From assembly GCF_022662535.1 (NCBI RefSeq), contig NZ_JAKQYM010000001.1, forward strand, positions 372,001 to 436,000: a stretch of 64,000 nucleotides of DNA, in the 5' to 3' direction. The DNA is from Polaribacter marinus. GTDB lineage: Bacteria; Bacteroidota; Bacteroidia; Flavobacteriales; Flavobacteriaceae. The position numbers and the translations under genes are program-made. Positions 45,564 to 53,816 of the stretch are shown here, piece by piece. The notes beneath the pieces were generated by a model. It was not told where the DNA came from and made no database searches. It saw only the letters and a program-made list of their open reading frames with translations. Positions within the stretch are counted from its first letter, which is position 1. Each line of letters starts with the position of its first letter.

Positions 45564-46625
45564 TTGAATATTTGCTTTAAAAAAATAAAAGATTCGTATT
45601 CTAATAAACTGCCTTTTGTAGTTTATAGAAAACCCAAAGAAACTACTATTTCTAGTTTTTTCTTAAAAGATGATATGCTTTATACAACATCTAGTTTTAC
45701 AGAAAAAGGATTTGTTTTTGCCCCTTTTAATGCTGAAGAGAAGGCTGTTTTATTTCCTTTAGAAAAATCAGAATATTTAGAAGAAGAATTGTTTTTAGGT
45801 GGGGAAAAAACTTTAAAAGATTACTTTAAAACAAATGAAACCTCTAAAGAAGATCATATAAAGTTAGTAGAAAAAGCAATTGATGAGATCAATAATAATG
45901 AGTTACAAAAAGTAGTTATTTCTAGAAAAGAATTGGTAGCAATAACCGATTTTAATTTGGTTGAGATTTATCAGAAATTATTAGATAGTTACGCAAATGC
46001 ATTTGTATATGTTTGGTTTCACCCTAAAATTGGCTTGTGGTTAGGGGCTACCCCAGAAACCCTTTTAGAAATAGAAAACACTAATTTTAAAACCATGTCT
46101 TTAGCAGGAACACAAGTTTTTAAAGACACAGAAGATGTAATCTGGAAAGCAAAAGAATTAGAAGAACAACAATTGGTTACATCTTTTATTGAAAATCAAT
46201 TAAAGATGATTTCTTCTCATTTAGAAATAGATAAAACAGAAACAGTGAGAGCAGGGAACTTACTTCATTTAAAAACCAAGGTAAAAGGTGTTTTAGATAC
46301 AAGTTCTAATTTAAAAACGTTAATTAGAGCATTACATCCTACGCCTGCTGTATGTGGCTTACCAAGGGAATTAGCAAGGAGTTTTATATTAGAAAATGAA
46401 CATTATACAAGAAGTTTTTATACAGGTTTTTTAGGTGAGTTAAATTTAGGTCTCTCTTCTTCTAAAACCGTAAAATCAAATTTGTTTGTTAATTTACGAT
46501 GTATGCAAGTTGAAGATAATATTGCATCAATTTATATTGGAGGAGGAATTACTAAAGATAGTAAGGCTAAGAAAGAATGGAAGGAAACCGTTGCAAAAAG
46601 TAAGGTTATGAAACTAGTTTTATAA
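45564..46625 (+). CDS. menF: Isochorismate synthase (chorismate-binding enzyme)
   Basis: 353 residues with TTG start (45564, MNICFKKIK); the next Met is 33 codons in and would remove conserved sequence. Chorismate-binding features: KVVISRKELV (about 114-123), WLGATPETLLEI (about 151-162), FKTMSLAGTQ, ALHPTPAVCGLPRELA (about 249-264), YTGFLGELNL and YIGGGITKDS. It makes isochorismate for menaquinone, the expected respiratory quinone of flavobacteria. A salicylate or siderophore role is less likely without such genes nearby. Confidence 0.92.
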   Translation: MNICFKKIKDSYSNKLPFVVYRKPKETTISSFFLKDDMLYTTSSFTEKGFVFAPFNAEEKAVLFPLEKSEYLEEELFLGGEKTLKDYFKTNETSKEDHIKLVEKAIDEINNNELQKVVISRKELVAITDFNLVEIYQKLLDSYANAFVYVWFHPKIGLWLGATPETLLEIENTNFKTMSLAGTQVFKDTEDVIWKAKELEEQQLVTSFIENQLKMISSHLEIDKTETVRAGNLLHLKTKVKGVLDTSSNLKTLIRALHPTPAVCGLPRELARSFILENEHYTRSFYTGFLGELNLGLSSSKTVKSNLFVNLRCMQVEDNIASIYIGGGITKDSKAKKEWKETVAKSKVMKLVL

Positions 46626-46630
46626 AATAT

Positions 46631-46663
46631 AAAAAACCGCAAATAGTAAATTTGCGGTTTTTT
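46631..46663 (+). terminator. Terminator of the thioesterase-menF unit
   Basis: Stem AACCGCAAA / TTTGCGGTT (46635-46643, 46651-46659), 7-nt loop, A-run before and T-run after, so it may also serve the convergent DUF3276 gene. Confidence 0.9.
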
Positions 46664-46757
46664 GTGTAAATTGAATTTGAATTGAAATCGTTTTGTAAAG
46701 CTATTTAAAAAAAAAAAATATTTATAAAATGACTTTACAGTAATAGTCTAATTATTT

Positions 46758-47126
46758 TTAAATATCATCAAAAGAAACGTCAGTAAAACTTTCTGTAGAT
46801 TTTGTTTCTTCAGTTGTTGTTTCCTCTTCTTCTTTTTTGAAATCTTTTTGGTGGCGTTCGCTAATTACTTCGCTACCTTTCTCATTTAAAATATAATCCG
46901 TTGCTTTTCCTAACATTTCTTGAAAATCAGAAAAATCTTCTTTATATAAATAAATTTTGTGCTTTTGATAATGAAAAGTACCATCATCATGGGTAAATTT
47001 TTTACTTTCAGTAACTGTTAAATAGTAGTCATCTGCTTTTGTTGCTCTTACATCAAAAAAATAGGTTCTTCTTCCAGCTCTTAATACTTGTGAAAAAATT
47101 TCTTCCTGTTCAACTCTCTCTGCCAT
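46758..47126 (-). CDS. DUF3276 PUR-alpha-like nucleic-acid-binding protein
   Basis: 122 residues. Residues about 5-78 form one PUR repeat (IFSQVLRAGRRTYFFDVRATKADDYYLTVTE, SKKF...HKIYLYKEDFSDF), the bacterial single-stranded DNA/RNA-binding fold also seen in Borrelia BpuR. The C-terminus is acidic and Thr-rich (EEEETTTEETKSTES) and ends FDDI. It may regulate transcripts or act at cold temperature; its target is unknown. Single gene with no clear promoter consensus in view. Confidence 0.88.
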   Translation of the reverse strand: MAERVEQEEIFSQVLRAGRRTYFFDVRATKADDYYLTVTESKKFTHDDGTFHYQKHKIYLYKEDFSDFQEMLGKATDYILNEKGSEVISERHQKDFKKEEEETTTEETKSTESFTDVSFDDI

Positions 47127-47207
47127 AATTCTTATTAAATAGTAATTATAAATTGTTTGTTTTACTTGACAAATCTAACAAAATATTTTACGTAGCAATG
47201 TTAAAGA

Positions 47208-48962
47208 TTAAATTTCTTTTTCTAAAAGTTGTTGCTCGTATAAATCTTTGTAATATCCTTTTTCTTTTATTAGTTGATTGTGAGTTCCTTGTTGTATGAT
47301 TTCTCCTTTGTCTAAAACAATGATTTTATCTGCATTTTTAGCAGATGAAACTCTATGACTTATAATAAATGTAGTTTTATTTTTTGATACTTTTTCTAGA
47401 TTAGATAGTATTTTTTCTTCTGTTTCTGTATCGACAGCAGATAAACAATCGTCAAAAATTAAAATTTTAGGGTTTTTAATAATTGCTCTAGCGATAGAAA
47501 CACGTTGTTTTTGTCCTCCAGATAAAGTTACCCCACGTTCTCCAAGTATTGTATTGTAACCATTTGTAAATTCAATAATATTGTTATGCACAACAGCGTT
47601 TTTTGCTGCGGCTATAATTTCTTCTTTTGTGGCGTCTTCTTTACCAAATTTTATATTATTTCCAATCGTATCAGAAAACAAAAAAGGATCTTGTGGGACG
47701 AAACCAATTTGATTTCTTACATCGTTTAAATTGGCTTCTTTAATAGGTGTGTTGTCTAGTAAAATTGTTCCTTTAGTAGTGTCATACAATCTAGAAATAA
47801 GTTCTATTATGGTAGATTTTCCAGATCCAGTATTTCCTAGTATTGCAAGAGTTTCTCCAGATTTTACAGAGAAATTAATGTTTTTTAATGCAGTAATATT
47901 TGTATCATCATAGGTGAAAGTTACCTCTTTAAAAGTTACATTTCCTTTTAGTTCGGTATGTGAGTTGTTGGTGTTTTGAATCTCCGGAACTTGTTCTAGA
48001 AACTCATTAATTCTTACTTGTGATGCTTCTGCTTGTTGCACCATCGAAGTTACCCATCCAACAACAGCAACCGGCCATGTTAATATGTTTACATATAACA
48101 TAAATTCGATGATGGTTCCTATTTGAATTTCTCCATTAATATATTGTTTCCCACCAATATAAATTACCAATAAATTACTAATACCAATTAATAAAATCAT
48201 TAGTGGAAAAAAAAGTGCATTTGCTTTTTGAAGGTTGATGTTTTTTTCTTTGCTTTCATCAGCAATTTCATCAAAACCTTTGATGATAGACGCTTCAATT
48301 CCGTAAGATTTTACGACATTGATACCTGAGAAAAATTCTTGATTAAAAGTGGTTAATTTTGATAAATATTGCTGAACGATAGTACTTCTTTTATGGATAA
48401 CTTTACTTAAAACAAAAATAGATATTGATAAAAGAGGAAAAGGAATTAATGTATATAAAGTAAGTTTTACATCAACTTGAATCATTTGTGTAAATCCAAC
48501 AACAAAAAGTACAATCATATTCATACTATACATAATTGCGGGGCCAACGTACATTCTAACTTTAGAAACATCTTCTGAGATTCTATTCATTAAATCGCCG
48601 GTTCTATTTTTTTTGTAAAAGTTTAGAGACAATCTTTGATATTGTTGATAAATTTCATTTTTTAAATCAAACTCAATTAATCTAGAAGTTACAATAATTG
48701 TTTGCCTCATTAAAAAAGTAAAAAAACCAGCAATAATAGCCACACCAATAATAATTAAAACATTAATTAATAATTGATGTTTAACCTCTTCTATATCAGT
48801 AGTAATTCCGTTTTGATAATCTTCTACAATATTTAGAGAATCTCTAATTATTTGAGGAATTTTTAATGCTAAAAGTTTAGATAAAATTGTAATTAAAATA
48901 CCGATTAATATTCGCCATTTATATTTAGAAAAGTATTTGTTTAAGTATTGTAAGGCTTTCAA
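47208..48962 (-). CDS. ABC transporter, fused permease/ATPase (exporter)
   Basis: 584 residues: six TM helices in residues 15-310 (type I exporter permease) and an ATPase domain with Walker A GNTGSGKST (about 374-382), signature LSGGQKQR (about 480-487), Walker B ILIFDDCLSAVD and H-loop ISHRVSS. MsbA/MDR-like half-transporter that acts as a homodimer or with another half-transporter. D-D-C-L in place of D-E-P-x in Walker B (DDCLSAVD) means the catalytic Glu is Asp, which is common in one half of heterodimeric exporters. Substrate unknown. Confidence 0.92.
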   Translation of the reverse strand: MKALQYLNKYFSKYKWRILIGILITILSKLLALKIPQIIRDSLNIVEDYQNGITTDIEEVKHQLLINVLIIIGVAIIAGFFTFLMRQTIIVTSRLIEFDLKNEIYQQYQRLSLNFYKKNRTGDLMNRISEDVSKVRMYVGPAIMYSMNMIVLFVVGFTQMIQVDVKLTLYTLIPFPLLSISIFVLSKVIHKRSTIVQQYLSKLTTFNQEFFSGINVVKSYGIEASIIKGFDEIADESKEKNINLQKANALFFPLMILLIGISNLLVIYIGGKQYINGEIQIGTIIEFMLYVNILTWPVAVVGWVTSMVQQAEASQVRINEFLEQVPEIQNTNNSHTELKGNVTFKEVTFTYDDTNITALKNINFSVKSGETLAILGNTGSGKSTIIELISRLYDTTKGTILLDNTPIKEANLNDVRNQIGFVPQDPFLFSDTIGNNIKFGKEDATKEEIIAAAKNAVVHNNIIEFTNGYNTILGERGVTLSGGQKQRVSIARAIIKNPKILIFDDCLSAVDTETEEKILSNLEKVSKNKTTFIISHRVSSAKNADKIIVLDKGEIIQQGTHNQLIKEKGYYKDLYEQQLLEKEI

Positions 48963-49052
48963 TGTATAATTCTAATAAAATTAAAATATCGTTTTTAAAA
49001 ATTAACAAAAAATAATTTTCTGTTAAATAATATGTAATTTAAAAATGTTTTG

Positions 49053-49084
49053 TTTGATATGATTTAGGAATATCATATTTTTGC
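49053..49084 (+). promoter_or_regulatory. Full Bacteroidota promoter: TTTG-N19-TATTTTTGC
   Basis: TTTG at 49053-49056 (-33), 19-base spacer, TATTTTTGC at 49076-49084 (-7). The best full promoter in the window. The ATG at 49133 follows about 40 nt after the expected transcription start. Confidence 0.75.
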
Positions 49085-49132
49085 TATGTAATATTTGAGA
49101 ATACTTTAATTTCTCAATAATAAAAAACATAG

Positions 49133-50233
49133 ATGACATCAGAAATTATATCAACAAAAGCATTAAAAAACGATCCAGTTTTTGGTCAAATGTCTTTTGA
49201 CGGTCATGAGCAAATCGTTTTTTGCAACGACGAAGATACAGGTTTAAAAGCAATTATTGGTATTCATAATACAGTTTTAGGACCTGCACTTGGAGGTACA
49301 AGAATGTGGAATTATGAAAGTGAATGGCATGCATTAAATGATGTTTTACGTTTGTCGAGGGGTATGACCTATAAAGCTGCAATAACAGGATTAAATCTTG
49401 GTGGAGGAAAAGCCGTTATAATTGGTAATGCAAAAACACAAAAAAATGCAGCATTAATGCGTAGATTTGGAGAATTTGTGCATTCTTTAAGTGGGAATTA
49501 TATTACAGCAGAAGATGTAGGTATGGAAACCTCTGATATGGATATCGTAAGAGAAGTTACACCTTATGTTACAGGGATTTCGGAAAGTAAAGGAGGGGCA
49601 GGAAATCCATCACCAATAACGGCATATGGTGTTTTTATGGGGATGAAAGCTGCTGCTAAACATCAATTTGGAACAGAAAGTTTAGATGGGAAAAAAGTTT
49701 TAGTTCAAGGTGTTGGTCATGTTGGTGAAACTTTGGTGAAACATATTACAAATGAAGGAGGGCAAGTTATTATTAATGATATTAATGAAGCTCGTTTAGC
49801 AGAATTAAGTAAAAAATACAATGCAAATGTTGTTTTAGGGAATGATATTTACGGTTTGGATGTAGATATTTATGCTCCTTGTGCCTTAGGAGCTACAATA
49901 AATGACAAAACGATTCATCAATTAAAAGCAAAAGTTATTGCCGGAGCAGCAAATAATCAATTGGCAGATGAAATAAAACATGGAAGGTTGTTAAAGGAAA
50001 AAGGAATTGCTTACGCACCGGATTTTTTAATTAATGCAGGTGGAATTATTAATGTTTACGCAGAATTAGAAGGTTATGGTAGAGATGAGATTAATAGAAA
50101 AACCGAAAATATATACAATACAACACTAGATATTTTTAAGCTTTCAGAGCAAGAAAATATTACAACTTATAGAGCAGCATTTAATATTGCACAGAATAGA
50201 ATAGATTCTAAAAAAAAAGAATCTAAATCATAA
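49133..50233 (+). CDS. Leucine dehydrogenase (Glu/Leu/Phe/Val dehydrogenase family)
   Basis: 366 residues. The substrate-domain signature GPALGGTRMW (about 49-58) and the catalytic-lysine segment GMTYKAAITGLNLGGGKAV (about 77-95) are present; NAD-binding VLVQGVGHVGETLVKH is at about 189-204. The length and the GGTRMW motif fit leucine/valine dehydrogenase more than glutamate dehydrogenase. It catalyses reversible oxidative deamination of branched amino acids with NAD. Monocistronic with an excellent promoter and a terminator hairpin at 50265-50299. Confidence 0.93.
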   Translation: MTSEIISTKALKNDPVFGQMSFDGHEQIVFCNDEDTGLKAIIGIHNTVLGPALGGTRMWNYESEWHALNDVLRLSRGMTYKAAITGLNLGGGKAVIIGNAKTQKNAALMRRFGEFVHSLSGNYITAEDVGMETSDMDIVREVTPYVTGISESKGGAGNPSPITAYGVFMGMKAAAKHQFGTESLDGKKVLVQGVGHVGETLVKHITNEGGQVIINDINEARLAELSKKYNANVVLGNDIYGLDVDIYAPCALGATINDKTIHQLKAKVIAGAANNQLADEIKHGRLLKEKGIAYAPDFLINAGGIINVYAELEGYGRDEINRKTENIYNTTLDIFKLSEQENITTYRAAFNIAQNRIDSKKKESKS

Positions 50234-50255
50234 GAGAATAAAAATAAAATAATAC

Positions 50256-50264
50256 TATTTTTGC
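50256..50264 (+). promoter_or_regulatory. Bacteroidota -7 promoter element (TATTTTTGC) for nusB
   Basis: TATTTTTGC abuts the first arm of a terminator-like hairpin (50265). A TTG at 50261 that could open the nusB frame lies inside this box, so it cannot be the start; the ATG at 50318 is used. Confidence 0.65.
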
Positions 50265-50299
50265 AGAGCGTTAGAAAAAAATCTTTCGCTCTTTTTTTT
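50265..50299 (+). terminator. Hairpin with T-run downstream of leucine dehydrogenase, in the nusB leader
   Basis: AGAGCG (50265-50270) pairs with CGCTCT (50287-50292), with an inner AGA/TCT pairing, followed by T8 (50292-50299). It lies between the leucine dehydrogenase stop and nusB ATG. It could terminate upstream transcripts; transcripts starting at the nusB promoter begin at or inside the first arm. Confidence 0.7.
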
Positions 50300-50317
50300 A
50301 AAAATAAGTTCTTTAGA

Positions 50318-51256
50318 ATGATTAATAGAAGACATATTAGAGTCAAAGTAATGCAATCTGTATATGCAATGTTGCAATCTCATAATGATGATATCATTAG
50401 AGAAGAAAAATTTTTAAAACATAGCATTTTAAAGATGTTCGATTTGTACGTTTTAAACCTTCAAATGATGGTAGAAGTACAAAAATTGGCAGCAAAAAAA
50501 ATGGCACTTTCTAAAAAGAAAATTCTTGCCACTAAAGAAGATTTAAAGCCAAACACAAAGTTTGTAAACAATAAAGTAATTAATGCAATTGCAGAAAGTG
50601 TAAGTGTTGAGAGTTATATTGCTTTGAATAATTTAGACAATTGGCAAGAAAATGATGAATATGTAAAAATTATTTTTGATGAATTGCAAAAAAGTGATTT
50701 ATATAAAAATTATTTAAATACAGAAGAAGATTCATTTAAGGTAGATAAAGCTTTTGTCATCGATTTTTTTAAGGAAATTATTGCGCCAAATGAAAAATTA
50801 GCAGAATATTACGAAGACAAAATGATTTCTTGGGTAGATGATATTCCGTTTGTAAATACTTGGGTTGTAAAATCTTTGAGTAAATATAAAGAGGTTGCAA
50901 TTTTTGTGTTAGGAAAATTATATAAAGACAAAGACGATGAAGACTTTGTATCAACTTTGTTTAGGAAAACTGTTTTAAAACATAAAGAATACGAAAAAGA
51001 TATTACAGATAAAACTCCTAATTGGGAAACAGATAGAATTGCAGATATAGATTTAATTCTTATAAAAATGGCTGTAACAGAATTTGTTAATTTCCCATCA
51101 ATACCCACTAGAGTAACTATAAATGAATATATAGAGGTTTCTAAAGATTATTCAACAGAAAAAAGTAGCTACTTTATAAACGGTGTTTTAGATAAGATTT
51201 CAAAAGAATTTATTGAAGACAAACGTATTGTTAAAATTGGGAGAGGTTTATTATAA
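50318..51256 (+). CDS. nusB: Transcription antitermination factor NusB, long Bacteroidota form
   Basis: 312 residues from ATG 50318 (MINRRHIRVKVMQSVYAMLQS), longer than the 140-aa E. coli protein; the NusB-like helical domain is at both ends, with ARREA-equivalent RRHIRVKVMQSVYA at the N-terminus and the conserved DLILIKMAVTEF and TRVTINEYIEVSKDYSTEKSSYFINGVLDKI near the C-terminus (about 246-295). The middle is an insertion common in Bacteroidota NusB proteins. Acts with NusE in rRNA antitermination. An upstream TTG at 50261 is excluded by its overlap with the promoter. First gene of a unit with a DUF1573 lipoprotein and yajC. Confidence 0.9.
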   Translation: MINRRHIRVKVMQSVYAMLQSHNDDIIREEKFLKHSILKMFDLYVLNLQMMVEVQKLAAKKMALSKKKILATKEDLKPNTKFVNNKVINAIAESVSVESYIALNNLDNWQENDEYVKIIFDELQKSDLYKNYLNTEEDSFKVDKAFVIDFFKEIIAPNEKLAEYYEDKMISWVDDIPFVNTWVVKSLSKYKEVAIFVLGKLYKDKDDEDFVSTLFRKTVLKHKEYEKDITDKTPNWETDRIADIDLILIKMAVTEFVNFPSIPTRVTINEYIEVSKDYSTEKSSYFINGVLDKISKEFIEDKRIVKIGRGLL

Positions 51257-51285
51257 TTTATTACTTTTACTAAAATTTTATTATC

Positions 51286-51747
51286 ATGAAAAAAACAATT
51301 ATTTTATTAGCTTTTATAGCAACATCAGCTGTTTTTGTATCTTGTGCAGATAGTAATGCAAAAGCAAAAATAAACAAAACAAACTTAGACAAAGCAAAAT
51401 CTAGGGATGTAGAAATTAAAAGAGGCGCAGCGTTAATTTCATTTGATCAAAAAGTATTTGATTTTGGAACAGTAAATGAAGGAGATATTGTGTCTACGGT
51501 GTTTAAAGTTACTAATTCTGGAAAAACAGATTTAGTAATTACAAATGCACAACCTTCTTGTGGATGTACAGTTCCTGTTTGGCCAAAAGCTCCTATTAAA
51601 CCAGGAGAAACAGGAGAAATTCAAGTTAAATTCAATACTGCAGGTAAAACAAATAGACAAAACAAAACCATAACATTAACAACAAATACTGAATCTGGAA
51701 GAGAAGTACTTACTCTTAAAGGTTCTGTAACACCTAAAGCAAAATAA
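51286..51747 (+). CDS. DUF1573 lipoprotein
   Basis: 153 residues. Lipoprotein signal with lipobox VFVSC (C20). The DUF1573 domain (about 48-150) has the FDFGTVNEGD start, SCGCTVPVW in the middle and TAGKTNRQNKTITLTTN at the end, an Ig-like fold of unknown function very common in Bacteroidota. It is probably anchored to the inner or outer membrane facing the periplasm. It lies 29 bp after nusB and 4 bp before yajC. Confidence 0.9.
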   Translation: MKKTIILLAFIATSAVFVSCADSNAKAKINKTNLDKAKSRDVEIKRGAALISFDQKVFDFGTVNEGDIVSTVFKVTNSGKTDLVITNAQPSCGCTVPVWPKAPIKPGETGEIQVKFNTAGKTNRQNKTITLTTNTESGREVLTLKGSVTPKAK

Positions 51748-51751
51748 GAAT

Positions 51752-52069
51752 ATGTTTACAACAATAATTTTACAAACTGGCGTTAGCAGTTTAACTAGTA
51801 TGTTGCCTTTTTTAGCAATGATTTTAGTCTTATACTTTTTTATGATAAGACCACAAATGAATCGTCAAAAAAAAGAAAAATCATTTCAAACAGAAATTAA
51901 AAAAGGAACTAAAGTTGTTACTTCTAGTGGTATTCATGGTAAAATAGTTGATATACATGATGCGGATAATACAGTAACAATTGAAACTGGCGCAGGTAAA
52001 ATTAAATTTGAACGCTCTGCAATTTCTATGGAATTAAGTAAGAAATACTTAACTCCTGCAAAAAAATAA
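51752..52069 (+). CDS. yajC: Preprotein translocase subunit YajC
   Basis: 105 residues. One TM helix (about 13-33, SLTSMLPFLAMILVLYFFMI) is followed by IRPQMNRQKKEKSFQTEIKKGTKVVTSSGIHGKI, the classic YajC signature, and a soluble C-terminus. It assists the SecYEG-SecDF translocase in the inner membrane. The position after nusB and a DUF1573 gene, before ybbR and coaE, is typical for flavobacteria. Terminator directly downstream. Confidence 0.93.
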   Translation: MFTTIILQTGVSSLTSMLPFLAMILVLYFFMIRPQMNRQKKEKSFQTEIKKGTKVVTSSGIHGKIVDIHDADNTVTIETGAGKIKFERSAISMELSKKYLTPAKK

Positions 52070-52090
52070 TTATCTTAAGATAACTAATTT

Positions 52091-52139
52091 AAGTGAGCTT
52101 TCTTTAGAAGAAGATAAGCTCACTTTTTTGTTTACAAGC
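52091..52139 (+). terminator. Terminator after yajC
   Basis: Stem AAGTGAGCTT / AAGCTCACTT (52091-52100, 52126-52135) with an inner small hairpin in the 25-nt loop, followed by a T-run. Confidence 0.88.
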
Positions 52140-52171
52140 TTTTCATTAGATTGCCATAAAAATTAATTAAC

Positions 52172-53113
52172 TTGACTAAATCAAAAAACAAAATACCAAA
52201 AACATTTGTAGGTTTTTTAATAGCCTCTTTTTTAATTTGGCTGTTAATTACTTTATCTAAAGAATACAATACAATTATTAGATATCCAGTAATATATAAA
52301 AACATACCACAAGATAAATTATTGCAAGAAGATCCTATCAAAGAAATCGATCTAGCTGTTAAAGCAACAGGTTTTAAATTAATATCTTCTCAATTTAAAC
52401 ATCAAACAATTGCTATAGAGGCTTCTAGTTTACAAAGAAATAAATCCTCAAAATTTTATCTTTTACCAAAAAATCAAACTGTAAGTATTCAAAAACAATT
52501 ACTTTCGGGAGTTCAGTTACAAGAAATACTTAAAGATACTATTTATTTAAATTTAGGCATTCTTACTTCTAAAAAAGTACCTTTAAAATCACAATTAAGT
52601 ATAAATTATCATATCGGTTATGATCTTTTAAAGGATATAAAAGTTGAACCAGATTCAATAATAATTTCTGGACCAAAATTACAAATAGATAGAATTAATT
52701 TCTTAAATTTAAGTAAGTTGGTTTTAGATGATGTAAGGTCTGATTTTACTGAAAAAGTAGCTATTTTAACTCCAAAAAACAGTAAAAATTTAAAATTTAA
52801 AATTAAAGAAGCTACAATATCTGGTAAAGTAGAAAAGTTTACAGAAGGAACTTTGATAATCCCTTTTACAGTTAAGAATTTACCTGAGGGTACAAAAATT
52901 ACAAGTCTTTTTAAATCTGTAGAAGTTATATATGTTGTTGCCTTATCTAATTTTGCAAAAATTTCAGAAAAATCTTTTAAAATTGAATGCGATTTTGACC
53001 TTTCTAAAAAGAATAATTTAAGTTATTTAATTCCTAAAGTTTTAGAGCATCCACCTTTTATAAAAAGTTATAAAATTGTTCCTTCTAAAATTGATTTTTT
53101 AATTCAGAAATAG
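52172..53113 (+). CDS. YbbR-like domain protein
   Basis: 313 residues with TTG start at 52172; the protein has no other Met, so no alternative start exists. One TM helix near the N-terminus (about 12-30, FVGFLIASFLIWLLITL) and then two or three YbbR-like repeats with VPLKSQLSINYHIGYDLLKDIKVEPDSI and related strands. YbbR/CdaR proteins are extracytoplasmic and in Firmicutes regulate a diadenylate cyclase; no cyclase gene is next to this one. It runs straight into coaE (TAG then ATG). Confidence 0.85.
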   Translation: MTKSKNKIPKTFVGFLIASFLIWLLITLSKEYNTIIRYPVIYKNIPQDKLLQEDPIKEIDLAVKATGFKLISSQFKHQTIAIEASSLQRNKSSKFYLLPKNQTVSIQKQLLSGVQLQEILKDTIYLNLGILTSKKVPLKSQLSINYHIGYDLLKDIKVEPDSIIISGPKLQIDRINFLNLSKLVLDDVRSDFTEKVAILTPKNSKNLKFKIKEATISGKVEKFTEGTLIIPFTVKNLPEGTKITSLFKSVEVIYVVALSNFAKISEKSFKIECDFDLSKKNNLSYLIPKVLEHPPFIKSYKIVPSKIDFLIQK

Positions 53114-53704
53114 ATGAAAATTGTAGGTTTAACAGGCGGCATTGGAAGCGGAAAAACAACCGTAGCTAATTTTTTTTCAGAATTTAAAAATGTAGCTATT
53201 TATATTGCAGACAAAGAGGCTAAAAAATTAATGAACTCTTCTATTGTAATACGAAAGAAATTATTGCAAGAGTTTGGAGAAAATGCATACCTAGATAATC
53301 AATTAAACAAAAAATTTATTTCAGAGATTGTATTTAATAACCAAAAAAAACTAAGTGTTTTAAATGCAATTGTACATCCAGAAGTAAGAAAACATTTTAA
53401 TAACTTTGTAAAACAAAATTCTGATAAAGCATATATCATTTATGAAAATGCTATTTTATTTGAAAGTAAAAGCAATCAATTTTGTGATATTATTATAACT
53501 GTTCAATCTAGCTTGAACACTAGAATAGAGCGTGCTATTTTAAGAGATAACGTATCGCGTAAAGAAATCTTAGATAGAATAAAAAATCAATGGTTAGAAG
53601 ATAAAAAAACACTGCAGTCTAACTATGTTATTCTTAATGAAGAACTTATGAATACAAGAATTCAAGTAAAAAAAATCCACAATATTTTAACAAAAAAGGA
53701 ATAG
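53114..53704 (+). CDS. coaE: Dephospho-CoA kinase
   Basis: 196 residues. P-loop GLTGGIGSGKTTVA (5-18), DKEAKKLMN (about 34-42) and LVHPEVRKHF-like AIVHPEVRKHF (about 85-95) are family features. It catalyses the last step of CoA synthesis, phosphorylating dephospho-CoA with ATP. Its ATG abuts the ybbR stop codon, so both genes are translated from one mRNA. Confidence 0.95.
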   Translation: MKIVGLTGGIGSGKTTVANFFSEFKNVAIYIADKEAKKLMNSSIVIRKKLLQEFGENAYLDNQLNKKFISEIVFNNQKKLSVLNAIVHPEVRKHFNNFVKQNSDKAYIIYENAILFESKSNQFCDIIITVQSSLNTRIERAILRDNVSRKEILDRIKNQWLEDKKTLQSNYVILNEELMNTRIQVKKIHNILTKKE

Positions 53705-53804
53705 CTGATTTGAGTATTGTTAGTTTTTTTGTTAAAATAGTCTTAAAATTTCATTAAATTTGTTAATCTACGTTAAAAACGTTAATCGCAATTTTTGAAA
53801 GCAC

Positions 53805-53812
53805 TAACTTTG
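53805..53812 (+). promoter_or_regulatory. Bacteroidota -7 promoter element (TAACTTTG)
   Basis: TAACTTTG is only 4 bp before the ATG of the kinase gene (53817), implying a leaderless or nearly leaderless mRNA if used. Confidence 0.45.
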
Positions 53813-53816
53813 ATTT

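Noticed and set aside
50261-50263. TTG at 50261 as the nusB start
   Set aside because: It is within the -7 promoter box; ATG 50318 fits the family N-terminus.
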